IMG/VR virus record: IMGVR_UViG_3300022934_003307
Location: 1 to 64,000 of that record
Source: a virus
Reading direction: 5' to 3' (one strand)
Length of the DNA stretch: 64,000 nucleotides
The notes beneath the pieces are model-generated. The model had not been told where the DNA came from and did no database searches. It saw nothing but the letters and a program-made list of their open reading frames with translations. Below, one piece after another: positions 51,712 through 58,637 of this stretch. Position numbers and translations under genes: made by a program. Numbering within the stretch: the stretch's first letter is position 1; the number at the start of each line of letters is the position of its first letter.

Positions 51712-51845
51712 GGGGGCGAACTAGGATCGACTGATGTTTGAGTCTACGAAAAATAACTGCAAACGATAACTTTGCACCTTCAGATTACGCTTTAGCGGCA
51801 TAATGCTGACGGGTTGGGCACTTACCTTGGAACAGAAAAGTGTCA
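51712..51845 (+). ncRNA. ssrA: two-piece permuted tmRNA, coding RNA piece
   Basis: It begins GGGGGCGAACTAGGATCGAC, the typical tmRNA 5' acceptor strand and D-like region. The tag frame runs GCA (51759) to TAA (51801-51803) and encodes ANDNFAPSDYALAA, with the ANDNF start of alphaproteobacterial tags and the common ALAA degron end. ATAACT directly precedes the resume codon. After the tag, GGGT (51811-51814) with ACCT (51824-51827) and GGCACTT (51817-51823) with AAGTGTC (51838-51844) form an H-type pseudoknot, as expected at the 3' end of a coding RNA. Only 18 bases lie between P2 and the resume codon, so no PK1 pseudoknot is present. The exact 3' end is uncertain by several bases. Confidence 0.9.
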
Positions 51846-51874
51846 CCATTAATTTAAATCAAAGGAAGAAAAAT

Positions 51875-52258
51875 ATGAAAAATATTCTTGTAGCAGCTGC
51901 CCTTGTTGCAGTAAGCTCACTAGCCGCTAATGCAAATGAGCTAGGCGGTGGATTCAGTTGGAATTTAGAAACAACAGCTGAACATAACGTAGATACCGAA
52001 GTAAGTACATGGACAATCACGCCAGAATTAAATTATGACATGATGGGTTTGCTTAATTTAGAAGTATCTTCAAAACTTAATTTGTACGATGGTACAGATT
52101 GGGCATGGGATGAAACTACTCATCTTACAGAACCAACAATTAATTTTGAAGCTTCAAAAGAAGTTGTAGCAAATGCAGAAATTTATGCTAAAACTGGCTA
52201 TGACTTCAAAACAGATGATATGACAGATGTCACTGTTGGAGTTACTTGGAGCTGGTAA
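51875..52258 (+). CDS. outer-membrane beta-barrel-like protein
   Basis: This 127-residue protein has a Sec signal peptide ('MKNILVAAALVAVSSLAANA', cleavage near residue 20). The mature part has alternating polar and hydrophobic strands ('STWTITPELNYDM', 'LLNLEVSSKLNLYD', 'NAEIYAKTGYDFK') and ends in aromatic 'VTVGVTWSW', the C-terminal signature recognised by the Bam complex. It is small (about six to eight strands). It follows the tmRNA with AAAGGAAG before its ATG and no promoter of its own that I can see. It may alter the host surface, for example as superinfection exclusion; this is inference. Confidence 0.7.
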   Translation: MKNILVAAALVAVSSLAANANELGGGFSWNLETTAEHNVDTEVSTWTITPELNYDMMGLLNLEVSSKLNLYDGTDWAWDETTHLTEPTINFEASKEVVANAEIYAKTGYDFKTDDMTDVTVGVTWSW

Positions 52259-52270
52259 TATATAAACTAT
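52256..52270 (+). promoter_or_regulatory. TAATATATAAACTAT motif at a stop codon
   Basis: This 15-mer is identical to that at the gp19 stop (11742-11756) and again begins with the stop codon. It may be a late promoter variant for the radical SAM and oxygenase genes downstream, or a 3' processing element. A GC-rich hairpin follows in both places. Confidence 0.4.
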
Positions 52271-52294
52271 AGGGTCACTACTTAATAGGTGCGC

Positions 52295-52316
52295 GGTGGG
52301 CCACGGTTAGCCCACC
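52295..52316 (+). terminator. GC-rich hairpin before the radical SAM gene
   Basis: GGTGGGC (52295-52301) and GCCCACC (52310-52316) form a 7-bp stem with an 8-base loop. No U-run follows. With the motif at 52256 it mirrors the gene 19/20 junction, including a shared GGGCCACG. Confidence 0.5.
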
Positions 52317-52335
52317 ATCATATGCATGGATTAAT

Positions 52336-53268
52336 ATGAATTATTTTGAATTAAAACCTGAAGAAAACACATTTTCAAATATTGTAATAGATCTTACTCA
52401 TAGATGTAATATGGAGTGCGCTAATTGTTATATCCCAAATAGAGATATTCCAGATCTAAATAAAAATAAACTATATGAGTTTTTATCTAAACTTCCTCAT
52501 AGAACATATATAAGATTAATTGGTGCTGAACCAACAATGCGTGATGATTTGCCGGAAATTATATCTACGGTTAAAAAGCTTGGTCATCGCCCAAGTGTAA
52601 CTACTAATGGATTAAAACTAGCTAGAAGAGAATATGTAAAACAACTAAAAAATGCTGGTCTTAGATTATTACTTCATAGTATGAATGGTGCCGATGATGA
52701 TATGGCATATAAAGAATTGGATAATGGTAATTGGGCTACAGTTAAAGTAAGAGCATTAGATAATATATTTGCTGAAAGACTACCAATTAATACTGGTACT
52801 ATTATCGCTCGTGGTGTAAATGAATACATAATGAATAGACAAGTAGAAGTGTTTGCTGAAAGAGCAATAAAGTCTGGAATCAATTTTAATACTACTGCTC
52901 CATATAATAGAATTACACCAGTTTTAAGAATGAAATCTGTAGGTGCAATCGGTAGATATATGGAAGGAGTGTCTTATACAATTGATGAATTAATTGAAAT
53001 GGCAAGTTATAGATTAGGCGTAAATAAATCAGATATGATTCAAACATCTGCGGGTGTTGTTAAAGCTGGTCCATCAATGGAGGCTTTAACATCTTGGATG
53101 TTTCCATATGAAACAGAAGCTGGTAAAATATTAATTAGACTTATAGATTGGCAAACTGATGATGATGGTGTTATCGATCATGATAATCCAAATAGAGGTA
53201 GACTTACCGAAAATTTTACAGTAGCACCTTTCTTTGAACATGTTAAAGTAAATGAGAACAATTACTAA
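52336..53268 (+). CDS. radical SAM enzyme
   Basis: This 310-residue radical SAM protein has the cluster motif CNMECANC (Cys 24, 28, 31), a 'GAEPTMRDDL' loop near 65 (the GGEP SAM-binding motif with Ala for the second Gly), 'SVTTNGL' near 91 and 'LLLHSMNGADDD' near 115. The C-terminal third lacks an obvious Cys-rich SPASM domain. It heads the oxygenase cluster and overlaps the next gene by 17 bases, so it may act in the same modification pathway. The substrate is unknown. Confidence 0.85.
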   Translation: MNYFELKPEENTFSNIVIDLTHRCNMECANCYIPNRDIPDLNKNKLYEFLSKLPHRTYIRLIGAEPTMRDDLPEIISTVKKLGHRPSVTTNGLKLARREYVKQLKNAGLRLLLHSMNGADDDMAYKELDNGNWATVKVRALDNIFAERLPINTGTIIARGVNEYIMNRQVEVFAERAIKSGINFNTTAPYNRITPVLRMKSVGAIGRYMEGVSYTIDELIEMASYRLGVNKSDMIQTSAGVVKAGPSMEALTSWMFPYETEAGKILIRLIDWQTDDDGVIDHDNPNRGRLTENFTVAPFFEHVKVNENNY

Positions 53269-53758
53269 ATACGATAAACTTTGGTTTTATGCTTTAGATC
53301 AAATATTTGAAATGATTGAAAGAATACCAGATAACGATTATCTTAAAGAAAATTATTCTATAGATAATCTGCAATCTCATACATGGGAAGCAGTATCATA
53401 CGATAAAAATCAATTTTCTTCTATACTCCATAGAGATTTATGGGGTAACAATTGTAGAATTTTAAATAGATTCTATAAAACTCCAGAATCTAGATTCGAA
53501 AATTCAAAAGGGAAAATGTCTCAAGCTACTTTAGAAATGATTGATCAGCAATTAAAAGTTGCACATAAATTAGGATTTGATTGTGCATTTATGAGCAGAG
53601 AAAAAAATCATCAAGCATTTAGACACTATGTTAAACATTTACCACAAGATTGGTATATAGAAAATTCACCTTATCAAATGACAGAAACAAGTTGGCAACA
53701 TTTAATGTGGACACCAATAAATAGTAACATATTAATAATGGAGAATCAAAATGGTTAA
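53252..53758 (+). CDS. conserved protein in oxygenase cluster, unknown fold
   Basis: This 168-residue protein has 'CRILNRFYKTPESRFE' near 68, 'AHKLGFDCAFMSREKNHQAF' near 104 and 'HYVKHLPQDWYIENSPYQM' near 125. The spacing faintly recalls phage proteins with acetyltransferase-like folds, but I see no clear acyl-CoA motif. It is coupled to the radical SAM gene upstream and overlaps the first TauD-like gene by 8 bases. Confidence 0.65.
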   Translation: MRTITKYDKLWFYALDQIFEMIERIPDNDYLKENYSIDNLQSHTWEAVSYDKNQFSSILHRDLWGNNCRILNRFYKTPESRFENSKGKMSQATLEMIDQQLKVAHKLGFDCAFMSREKNHQAFRHYVKHLPQDWYIENSPYQMTETSWQHLMWTPINSNILIMENQNG

Positions 53759-54566
53759 AGTGATAGAAAATATTAATTATTCTATTGATGGCCCAAAAGT
53801 GGTAGAATATCTTGGCGATCATCGCACTGTAATTATTAAAAATAAACAACCAGTAGAACCTGAAACTCTTATAAGTTTTTATAAAACACTTGGTAATGTT
53901 ATTCAACAAAATGACAAAGTTACAGGAACTATTGCGACAGGTGAATTGGTTAAAGTTAGGCAAAACGGTTTATTTGCTGGTAAAGAAGATGGCGAATTAG
54001 AATGGCATTCAGCTGGAATGAATAGAACTGGTCATGATGATATCGTAGCAATGTATATGCATCAACCCGCTGAGAGTGGAGGTGATACTTATTTTACTGA
54101 TCATCAAACTGCTTGGAACGATCTTGATGAAGAAACAAAAAATATATGTCGCAGCGTAAAATCAAAAACAGTTACATATACATCTAAAATGAAATTAGAA
54201 AAAATGCACTATAAAAATGTATTTAGTGATGAACAAACTATGATGGAATTTAGAGATATAGATGGAAAAACTAGTTTTGAAAAACAAACACCTCGTAAAG
54301 ATTTAGTTACAAAACATCCTATTAATAATAAAGAAGGATTATATTATCCATGGAGTGTTATTAGAGGTTTTACTGGTTTAGATCGTGATCAACAACATTC
54401 TTTATATTATAAATTAAAAAGCCATACATTAAAATCAAAGTATGTTTATACGCATAAATGGGATAAATATGATATTGTTTTAAGCGACCAACATCATAGC
54501 TTACATAAACGTGATGCATATACCGGTGATCGTGAATTATGGAGGGCTGGAATATGCTTGAAATAG
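53751..54566 (+). CDS. TauD-like 2-oxoglutarate/Fe enzyme with HxA (halogenase-type) triad
   Basis: This 271-residue protein aligns over its length with TauD/TfdA: 'LEWHSAGMNR' (H86-S87-A88) sits where TauD has WHTD, followed by 'SGGDTYFTDHQTAW' as TauD 'TGGDTLWTS'. The distal His 252 lies in 'HHSLHKRDAY' and the 2-oxoglutarate Arg 265 in 'RELWRAGI'. The metal-binding Asp of HxD is Ala, the replacement known from SyrB2-type non-haem iron halogenases where chloride fills the site. It could be a halogenase, an enzyme with altered chemistry, or an inactive partner of the adjacent HxD paralogue. Confidence 0.8.
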   Translation: MVKVIENINYSIDGPKVVEYLGDHRTVIIKNKQPVEPETLISFYKTLGNVIQQNDKVTGTIATGELVKVRQNGLFAGKEDGELEWHSAGMNRTGHDDIVAMYMHQPAESGGDTYFTDHQTAWNDLDEETKNICRSVKSKTVTYTSKMKLEKMHYKNVFSDEQTMMEFRDIDGKTSFEKQTPRKDLVTKHPINNKEGLYYPWSVIRGFTGLDRDQQHSLYYKLKSHTLKSKYVYTHKWDKYDIVLSDQHHSLHKRDAYTGDRELWRAGICLK

Positions 54567-55282
54567 AATATAAAGATTATCATAAATTTAATCTTAAAGA
54601 AGAAGTATTATCTAATGGAATAGTTTGTATTAGAAATGCTGAGTTAACTATGCCTGAATTTGAAAAAATTGCTGAATCATTGGGTAAATTACTTAAAACA
54701 AATAAGCATGCTATAAATGAAAAAAGAAATATTCAAGAATTAAGTAATAATGAATTATTAAGAGATGGAGATGTTGATTGGCATAATGATTGGTCATATG
54801 GTAGAGGAAACTATTTTGGAACAATGCTGTATAATGTTAAGAATGCACACTTAAGTCCAACTTGGTTTGTTGATACTAGTAAAGTTCCATATTGGTTAAA
54901 GCTGCATTACATCGATTGTACAGGATATTATTGGTTGCCTCAGAAAAATAATGAAGTATATGCGTTTGGTACTGATTCTGAAATTAATAAATGCTTTACA
55001 GATAAACAATTAAAAATTTTAGAAAAGTATGTACAGAAAAGATCATTTGTAATGGATCATTTTAAAACAAATGAAGAACTTTTATATTGTAGTCTTGGCA
55101 CAATTCAAAAAATGGATAATGAAAAAGAATTAGATACATTTAGAGATTATTGTGAAAATAATAATTATAAACATGAATGGCAAGAAGGTGATATATTATT
55201 ATGGGATAATTTAAAAATGATTCATAAAAGAGTAGCTTTCGAAGGAGACCGTATTTTATGGAGGACTCAATTTTCAATATAG
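54554..55282 (+). CDS. TauD-like 2-oxoglutarate/Fe(II) dioxygenase
   Basis: This 242-residue protein has the complete triad: 'VDWHNDWSYG' (H77, D79), H224 in 'LKMIHKRVAF' and Arg 237 in 'RILWRTQF'. It is a divergent paralogue of the preceding gene, with the same C-terminal pattern (HKR ... DR..WR). It probably hydroxylates or desaturates a small molecule, peptide or nucleotide. ATG 54554 with GGAG nine bases before is used. It overlaps both neighbours. Confidence 0.82.
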   Translation: MLEIEYKDYHKFNLKEEVLSNGIVCIRNAELTMPEFEKIAESLGKLLKTNKHAINEKRNIQELSNNELLRDGDVDWHNDWSYGRGNYFGTMLYNVKNAHLSPTWFVDTSKVPYWLKLHYIDCTGYYWLPQKNNEVYAFGTDSEINKCFTDKQLKILEKYVQKRSFVMDHFKTNEELLYCSLGTIQKMDNEKELDTFRDYCENNNYKHEWQEGDILLWDNLKMIHKRVAFEGDRILWRTQFSI

Positions 55283-55701
55283 CTGTTATTAGTTTTCCAA
55301 GAACTGCTAGTAAATCATTAGCAGAATGGTATGGTAGAAAATATAATAAATCAGTTGCTCTTGGATCTTTACATACACCAGAATATCTAGGTGAAAATTT
55401 ATATGACACTAAAAAAATAGTGAAAGATAAAACAGACATATTGCATGGCCATTGGCATTCTCTTCATAAATTAGATACGGAAACTTTAGGTGATTTATTT
55501 CTTAATTATAAAATTGTAACATGTTATAGAAAAGAAGAATTAGTAAGAGCATCTATATTGAGAGTTACAGGAAAAGATTTATTTGATAAAACAATGCACC
55601 AAACATTGAGAGAAAAAGGTCGATGGAAAATATGGAAAGAACATATAGTTAACGGAGATCAAGTTGAAACTGTTAAAGGAATACCACACGGCTATTGCTA
55701 G
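55258..55701 (+). CDS. sulfotransferase-like P-loop protein, short
   Basis: This 147-residue protein has 'VISFPRTASKSLAEWY' at residues 10-25, matching the 5'-phosphosulfate loop of sulfotransferases, and 'VTCYRKEELVRASILR' near 87, like the 3'-phosphate-binding Arg/Ser segment. Only the first half of a normal sulfotransferase (about 250 residues) is present. The last 38 bases overlap the next gene in another frame. It could be a minimal or degenerate PAPS-dependent enzyme. Confidence 0.6.
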   Translation: MEDSIFNIAVISFPRTASKSLAEWYGRKYNKSVALGSLHTPEYLGENLYDTKKIVKDKTDILHGHWHSLHKLDTETLGDLFLNYKIVTCYRKEELVRASILRVTGKDLFDKTMHQTLREKGRWKIWKEHIVNGDQVETVKGIPHGYC

Positions 55702-56302
55702 TGATTATGTTCTTCAATTAAATTATGAAGAATATAATTTAAAGAAATTAGAACAATGTTTTTGGAATAAGTATTCTTATAAAGATCCTACGCCAAAAGG
55801 TTGGCATAGTCTTCGTGAATTTGATGATATAATTCTTAATTGCTTACCTAAAAAATTAATTCCTTATTTAGTTACTAAAGATTTATTTGTATTATATTTT
55901 CATAATAAAAGACCTCCACGTCAACTATCAGATGGATTAGAACGAACAGTTATTCATCGTGACGGTGGAGACGTTATGAAATGGTATGCTCAAATTAATT
56001 TACCAGTTTATAATTGTAATGAAAATAGTAAGACTATATTCTGGGACACAGTTGGAGAATATAAAGATTTACCAGGTTTTAAATCTACTATGCTTAAAGA
56101 AGGAAATTTAAAGAAATCAATAGAGTTTGCTATGACTGATAAACCAGTATTATTTAATAGTCGTAAATATCATTCAGTTGATTTACCTGATTTAAAGGTT
56201 GAAAGAGCATCTTTCACTATTAGATTTAAAGAAGAATATAGTTGGGAAGATGCTAAAAAATTATGTGGAGAATACATTGAAGATACTACATCAGCACCCT
56301 AA
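55664..56302 (+). CDS. phage 2OG-Fe(II) oxygenase family member A
   Basis: This is a 212-residue protein from a TTG start with GGAG and a six-base spacer. The double-stranded beta-helix motif is 'VIHRDGG' (H98, D100), 'QINLPVYNC' near 110, distal 'NSRKYHSV' (H170) and 'ERASFTIRF' with the 2OG-type Arg near 181-187. It shares 'DYV..LN' at the N-terminus and 'SWEDAKKLC' at the C-terminus with paralogues at 56277 and 56809, which supports the TTG start and shows it is not a continuation of the sulfotransferase. The substrate is unknown. Confidence 0.78.
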   Translation: MKLLKEYHTAIASDYVLQLNYEEYNLKKLEQCFWNKYSYKDPTPKGWHSLREFDDIILNCLPKKLIPYLVTKDLFVLYFHNKRPPRQLSDGLERTVIHRDGGDVMKWYAQINLPVYNCNENSKTIFWDTVGEYKDLPGFKSTMLKEGNLKKSIEFAMTDKPVLFNSRKYHSVDLPDLKVERASFTIRFKEEYSWEDAKKLCGEYIEDTTSAP

Positions 56303-56873
56303 TCATAAATCGCATGATTATGTTGTACCTTTAAATATTAATATATCAAAAGCAAAAGATGTTTTTTTCAAATATTATAATGAAAAGAAAAAAACATTTT
56401 TAAATAGTTTTCCTATGAATGAAGAAGCTTTATCTATTTTGCCTGAAGAACTTCATCCATGGATAGAATTAAATCAAATATGGATAGGATATTTTCATAG
56501 CAAAAGAAAAACTGGTGCATATATTCCAATTCATGTAGATAATCATAGATCAAATGTTAAATATCCATGCAGTATTAATATACCTTTAATTGGATGTTCA
56601 GAAAATATTACTACAAGTTTTTGGGAACCAGTTGGAGAAGTAAGAGGATTAGAAAAACCTAAAGCTGAATGGTATGATTATGGACAATTAAATCATGCAT
56701 TTGAATTTGCTCTAACAGATACTGCAGTACTATATAATAATCAAAAATGGCATAGTGTTTTTAATCCAATGCCTCAAGATCATGAAAGAGCAATTATGAT
56801 TTTTAAATTTAGTAATGAAGTTCCTCAATGGGAGGACTGTCGTCAATTAACCCATGCTCTTCACAAAGTTTAA
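56277..56873 (+). CDS. phage 2OG-Fe(II) oxygenase family member B
   Basis: This 198-residue protein starts at TTG 56277 with GGAG upstream, MKILHQHPNHKSHDYVVPLN aligning with member A. The triad is 'PIHVDNH' (H86, D88) and H159 in 'NNQKWHSV', with 'ERAIMIFKF' near the end. 'SINIPLIGCSEN' near 99 is the family's central strand. The 3' end overlaps the convergent member C by 65 bases. An ATG at 56250 is possible but lacks support. Confidence 0.78.
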   Translation: MKILHQHPNHKSHDYVVPLNINISKAKDVFFKYYNEKKKTFLNSFPMNEEALSILPEELHPWIELNQIWIGYFHSKRKTGAYIPIHVDNHRSNVKYPCSINIPLIGCSENITTSFWEPVGEVRGLEKPKAEWYDYGQLNHAFEFALTDTAVLYNNQKWHSVFNPMPQDHERAIMIFKFSNEVPQWEDCRQLTHALHKV

Positions 56874-57426
56874 TTGCATCTTCCCAACTAATTCCTGGTT
56901 TAAATCTCCAGCTTAATCCAATTCTTAAATCATCACTATTATTGTCTACGCTATGTGGCCATTCAGTTCGAAACAAAACTGCATGATCTTTCATTACAAA
57001 GCTTTCTTTAATTACTAAATCAGATTTATTTACTATATCTCTTGCTGGTATATTTAAATAGATATATTCTAAATCTCTATTATCTTCAAAATCCCAAAAA
57101 TGTGTAACTACTCGTTCATCACAATTTTTAACGGGTATATTAATTGAAACAGTATATGTATTTTCTGGTGTATTAGCCTGCCCATCAGCATGAATTGGTA
57201 TATTATATTTTGGAAATACATTTAACACGAGAACCACATCTCTTAAATATTCACTAATTGGACCAATTGTAGATATTAATTTTTTAGAAACTGGAATATG
57301 GTTATTCCATTTTTTCATTCGTTTTAGTAAATCTAAATCAGCATTTTTTAAAAAATTTTCATTAATATATTCATAATAAAAATCTTTAGGAATATGAAAT
57401 CCCTTGAGAGGAACTATATATTTCAT
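56809..57426 (-). CDS. phage 2OG-Fe(II) oxygenase family member C
   Basis: This 205-residue minus-strand protein has 'PIHADGQA' (H79, D81), 'VSINIPVKNC' near 93, H158 in 'TEWPHSVDN', Arg 168 and a C-terminal 'GISWEDAIKLCEEHG'. It is the same family as A and B on the other strand, arranged tail to tail with B. The coding ends overlap, so the WED motif region of B and the tail of C are read from complementary strands. It starts inside member D's 3' end. Confidence 0.78.
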   Translation of the reverse strand: MKYIVPLKGFHIPKDFYYEYINENFLKNADLDLLKRMKKWNNHIPVSKKLISTIGPISEYLRDVVLVLNVFPKYNIPIHADGQANTPENTYTVSINIPVKNCDERVVTHFWDFEDNRDLEYIYLNIPARDIVNKSDLVIKESFVMKDHAVLFRTEWPHSVDNNSDDLRIGLSWRFKPGISWEDAIKLCEEHGLIDDSPPIEELHY

Positions 57427-57877
57427 TTAATTCTCCAACCGTTTGAGTATAACTCAAACTCAATACAACTCTATTAAATGGACTGAGACTATTATCAACT
57501 CGATGAGGTATATCAACTCTCCAACATTTCGCAGTTTTTAAATCTATTGATTCAATCACTTCATCATTTTTCATATATTGAAACATACTAGTATGATGAA
57601 CTTTAATTGGTATGTTGATTGCAGTAATTCTTTGTTTTAATCCAGCTTCTGCAGCTTTATTATCAATATGTGTTTTACACACTGTTTTTGCTGGAACCAT
57701 AATGATAGATGCATATTCTGGTTTTGGTACATTTAAATATGATATTTTGTTTAAGTACTCTTCATTTAATCTAAATGGTCTTATAGACCAGTTTGGCTCT
57801 GTAATAACATCGCCGATTTTTAAAATCCATTGTTTATCATTGGGTTTTAAATTCGTTTTCACTTCAAACCATTTCAT
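57386..57877 (-). CDS. phage 2OG-Fe(II) oxygenase family member D, short
   Basis: This 163-residue minus-strand protein has 'CKTHIDNKA' (H70, D72), 'ITAINIPIKV' near 84, H125 in 'VDIPHRVDN' and Arg 136 in 'FNRVVLSLSY'. The core is intact, but the N-terminal lead and WEDA tail of A-C are missing or changed. It overlaps C by 41 bases and E by 14. Confidence 0.72.
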   Translation of the reverse strand: MKWFEVKTNLKPNDKQWILKIGDVITEPNWSIRPFRLNEEYLNKISYLNVPKPEYASIIMVPAKTVCKTHIDNKAAEAGLKQRITAINIPIKVHHTSMFQYMKNDEVIESIDLKTAKCWRVDIPHRVDNSLSPFNRVVLSLSYTQTVGELNEIYSSSQGISYS

Positions 57878-58328
57878 TAACTAATCCTACAATATGATAT
57901 CTTAATAATTCTTTTTCTCCATTTAAAGCTGTATGTGTTTTAGTTGTATCAACACAATAAGCTCTACCAGCATTTAATCTATAAACTTCATCATTTACTA
58001 CAAATAAACATTTATCACTTGTAATTAAAGGGAAATGAATTCTAGGGCTTACATCAGTATGAATAGTATAACATGTTTGAGGATGTAAACACATTAGTCG
58101 AGAAGTCGACATATTAAATTTAGCAAAAAGATAATTTAAATTTGGTAAATCGAAAGTAGGATCTTTCCCCTTTTGTAAAAAAACATTATTGCTTTTATCA
58201 AGGGGCCAATCTTCTTCTATTTTTTTATAACTGTTAGAAATTTCTGGCGTTAATAAAAATTTTACTTCATTTAAAATTTCATTTAAATTTATTTCACCTA
58301 AATCATTCACTATATTCTGTAAAGTCAT
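57864..58328 (-). CDS. aspartyl/asparaginyl beta-hydroxylase-like oxygenase (member E)
   Basis: This 154-residue minus-strand protein resembles the AspH domain: 'YTIHTDVSPRIHFPLIT' (H90, D92, R96), 'NAGRAYCVDTTKTHTALN' (H132, N136) and 'ELLRYHIVGLV' (Arg 143). AspH-type enzymes hydroxylate Asp, Asn or, in relatives, other residues of proteins and peptides. It differs from A-D and adds a third oxygenase type to the cluster. Confidence 0.78.
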   Translation of the reverse strand: MTLQNIVNDLGEINLNEILNEVKFLLTPEISNSYKKIEEDWPLDKSNNVFLQKGKDPTFDLPNLNYLFAKFNMSTSRLMCLHPQTCYTIHTDVSPRIHFPLITSDKCLFVVNDEVYRLNAGRAYCVDTTKTHTALNGEKELLRYHIVGLVNEMV

Positions 58329-58623
58329 ATTCTATCACTTCATCAACATGAGGTAAAGCTGTTAGTGTTGTTCGAATATCAGTTAAACTCATAATGTTTA
58401 AAAACTCATCAGCTTTAGTATCTGTCCATACTCTTTCAACTGTAAGAGTAAGGTTATCTTCTGATAAACTTGGTGGAATATTATCAACAATATGTCCAGT
58501 CATCATACCTTCAGCAACGTATTGTCTTAGAGCTAAATTAATATTAGTTCCGATTGACGCCATTGCAGCTTCAGCATCAGTTTGTGGATTAGTAAATCTA
58601 ACTACGTATCGCTGTTGTTTCAT
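58303..58623 (-). CDS. small acidic protein in minus-strand oxygenase operon
   Basis: This 106-residue protein has 'YVVRFTNPQTDAEAAMASIG' at the N-terminus and 'LTLTVERVWTDTKADEFLNI' near 58. Its alternating strands and helices could be a ferredoxin-like alpha/beta fold. No catalytic motif is seen. It overlaps member E by 26 bases, so it might be a partner or regulator of the enzymes. Confidence 0.65.
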   Translation of the reverse strand: MKQQRYVVRFTNPQTDAEAAMASIGTNINLALRQYVAEGMMTGHIVDNIPPSLSEDNLTLTVERVWTDTKADEFLNIMSLTDIRTTLTALPHVDEVIEYDFTEYSE

Positions 58624-58637
58624 TCTTTTTCTCCATT

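Noticed and set aside
51803-51874. An upstream extension of the outer-membrane-like protein starting in the tmRNA
   Set aside because: It overlaps the tmRNA pseudoknot and would hide the signal peptide. ATG 51875 has the ribosome binding site.
55258-56302. A sulfotransferase-oxygenase fusion broken by a +1 frameshift near 55680
   Set aside because: The second frame has its own GGAG-spaced TTG start, and its N-terminus aligns with the paralogue starting at TTG 56277, so it is an independent gene.
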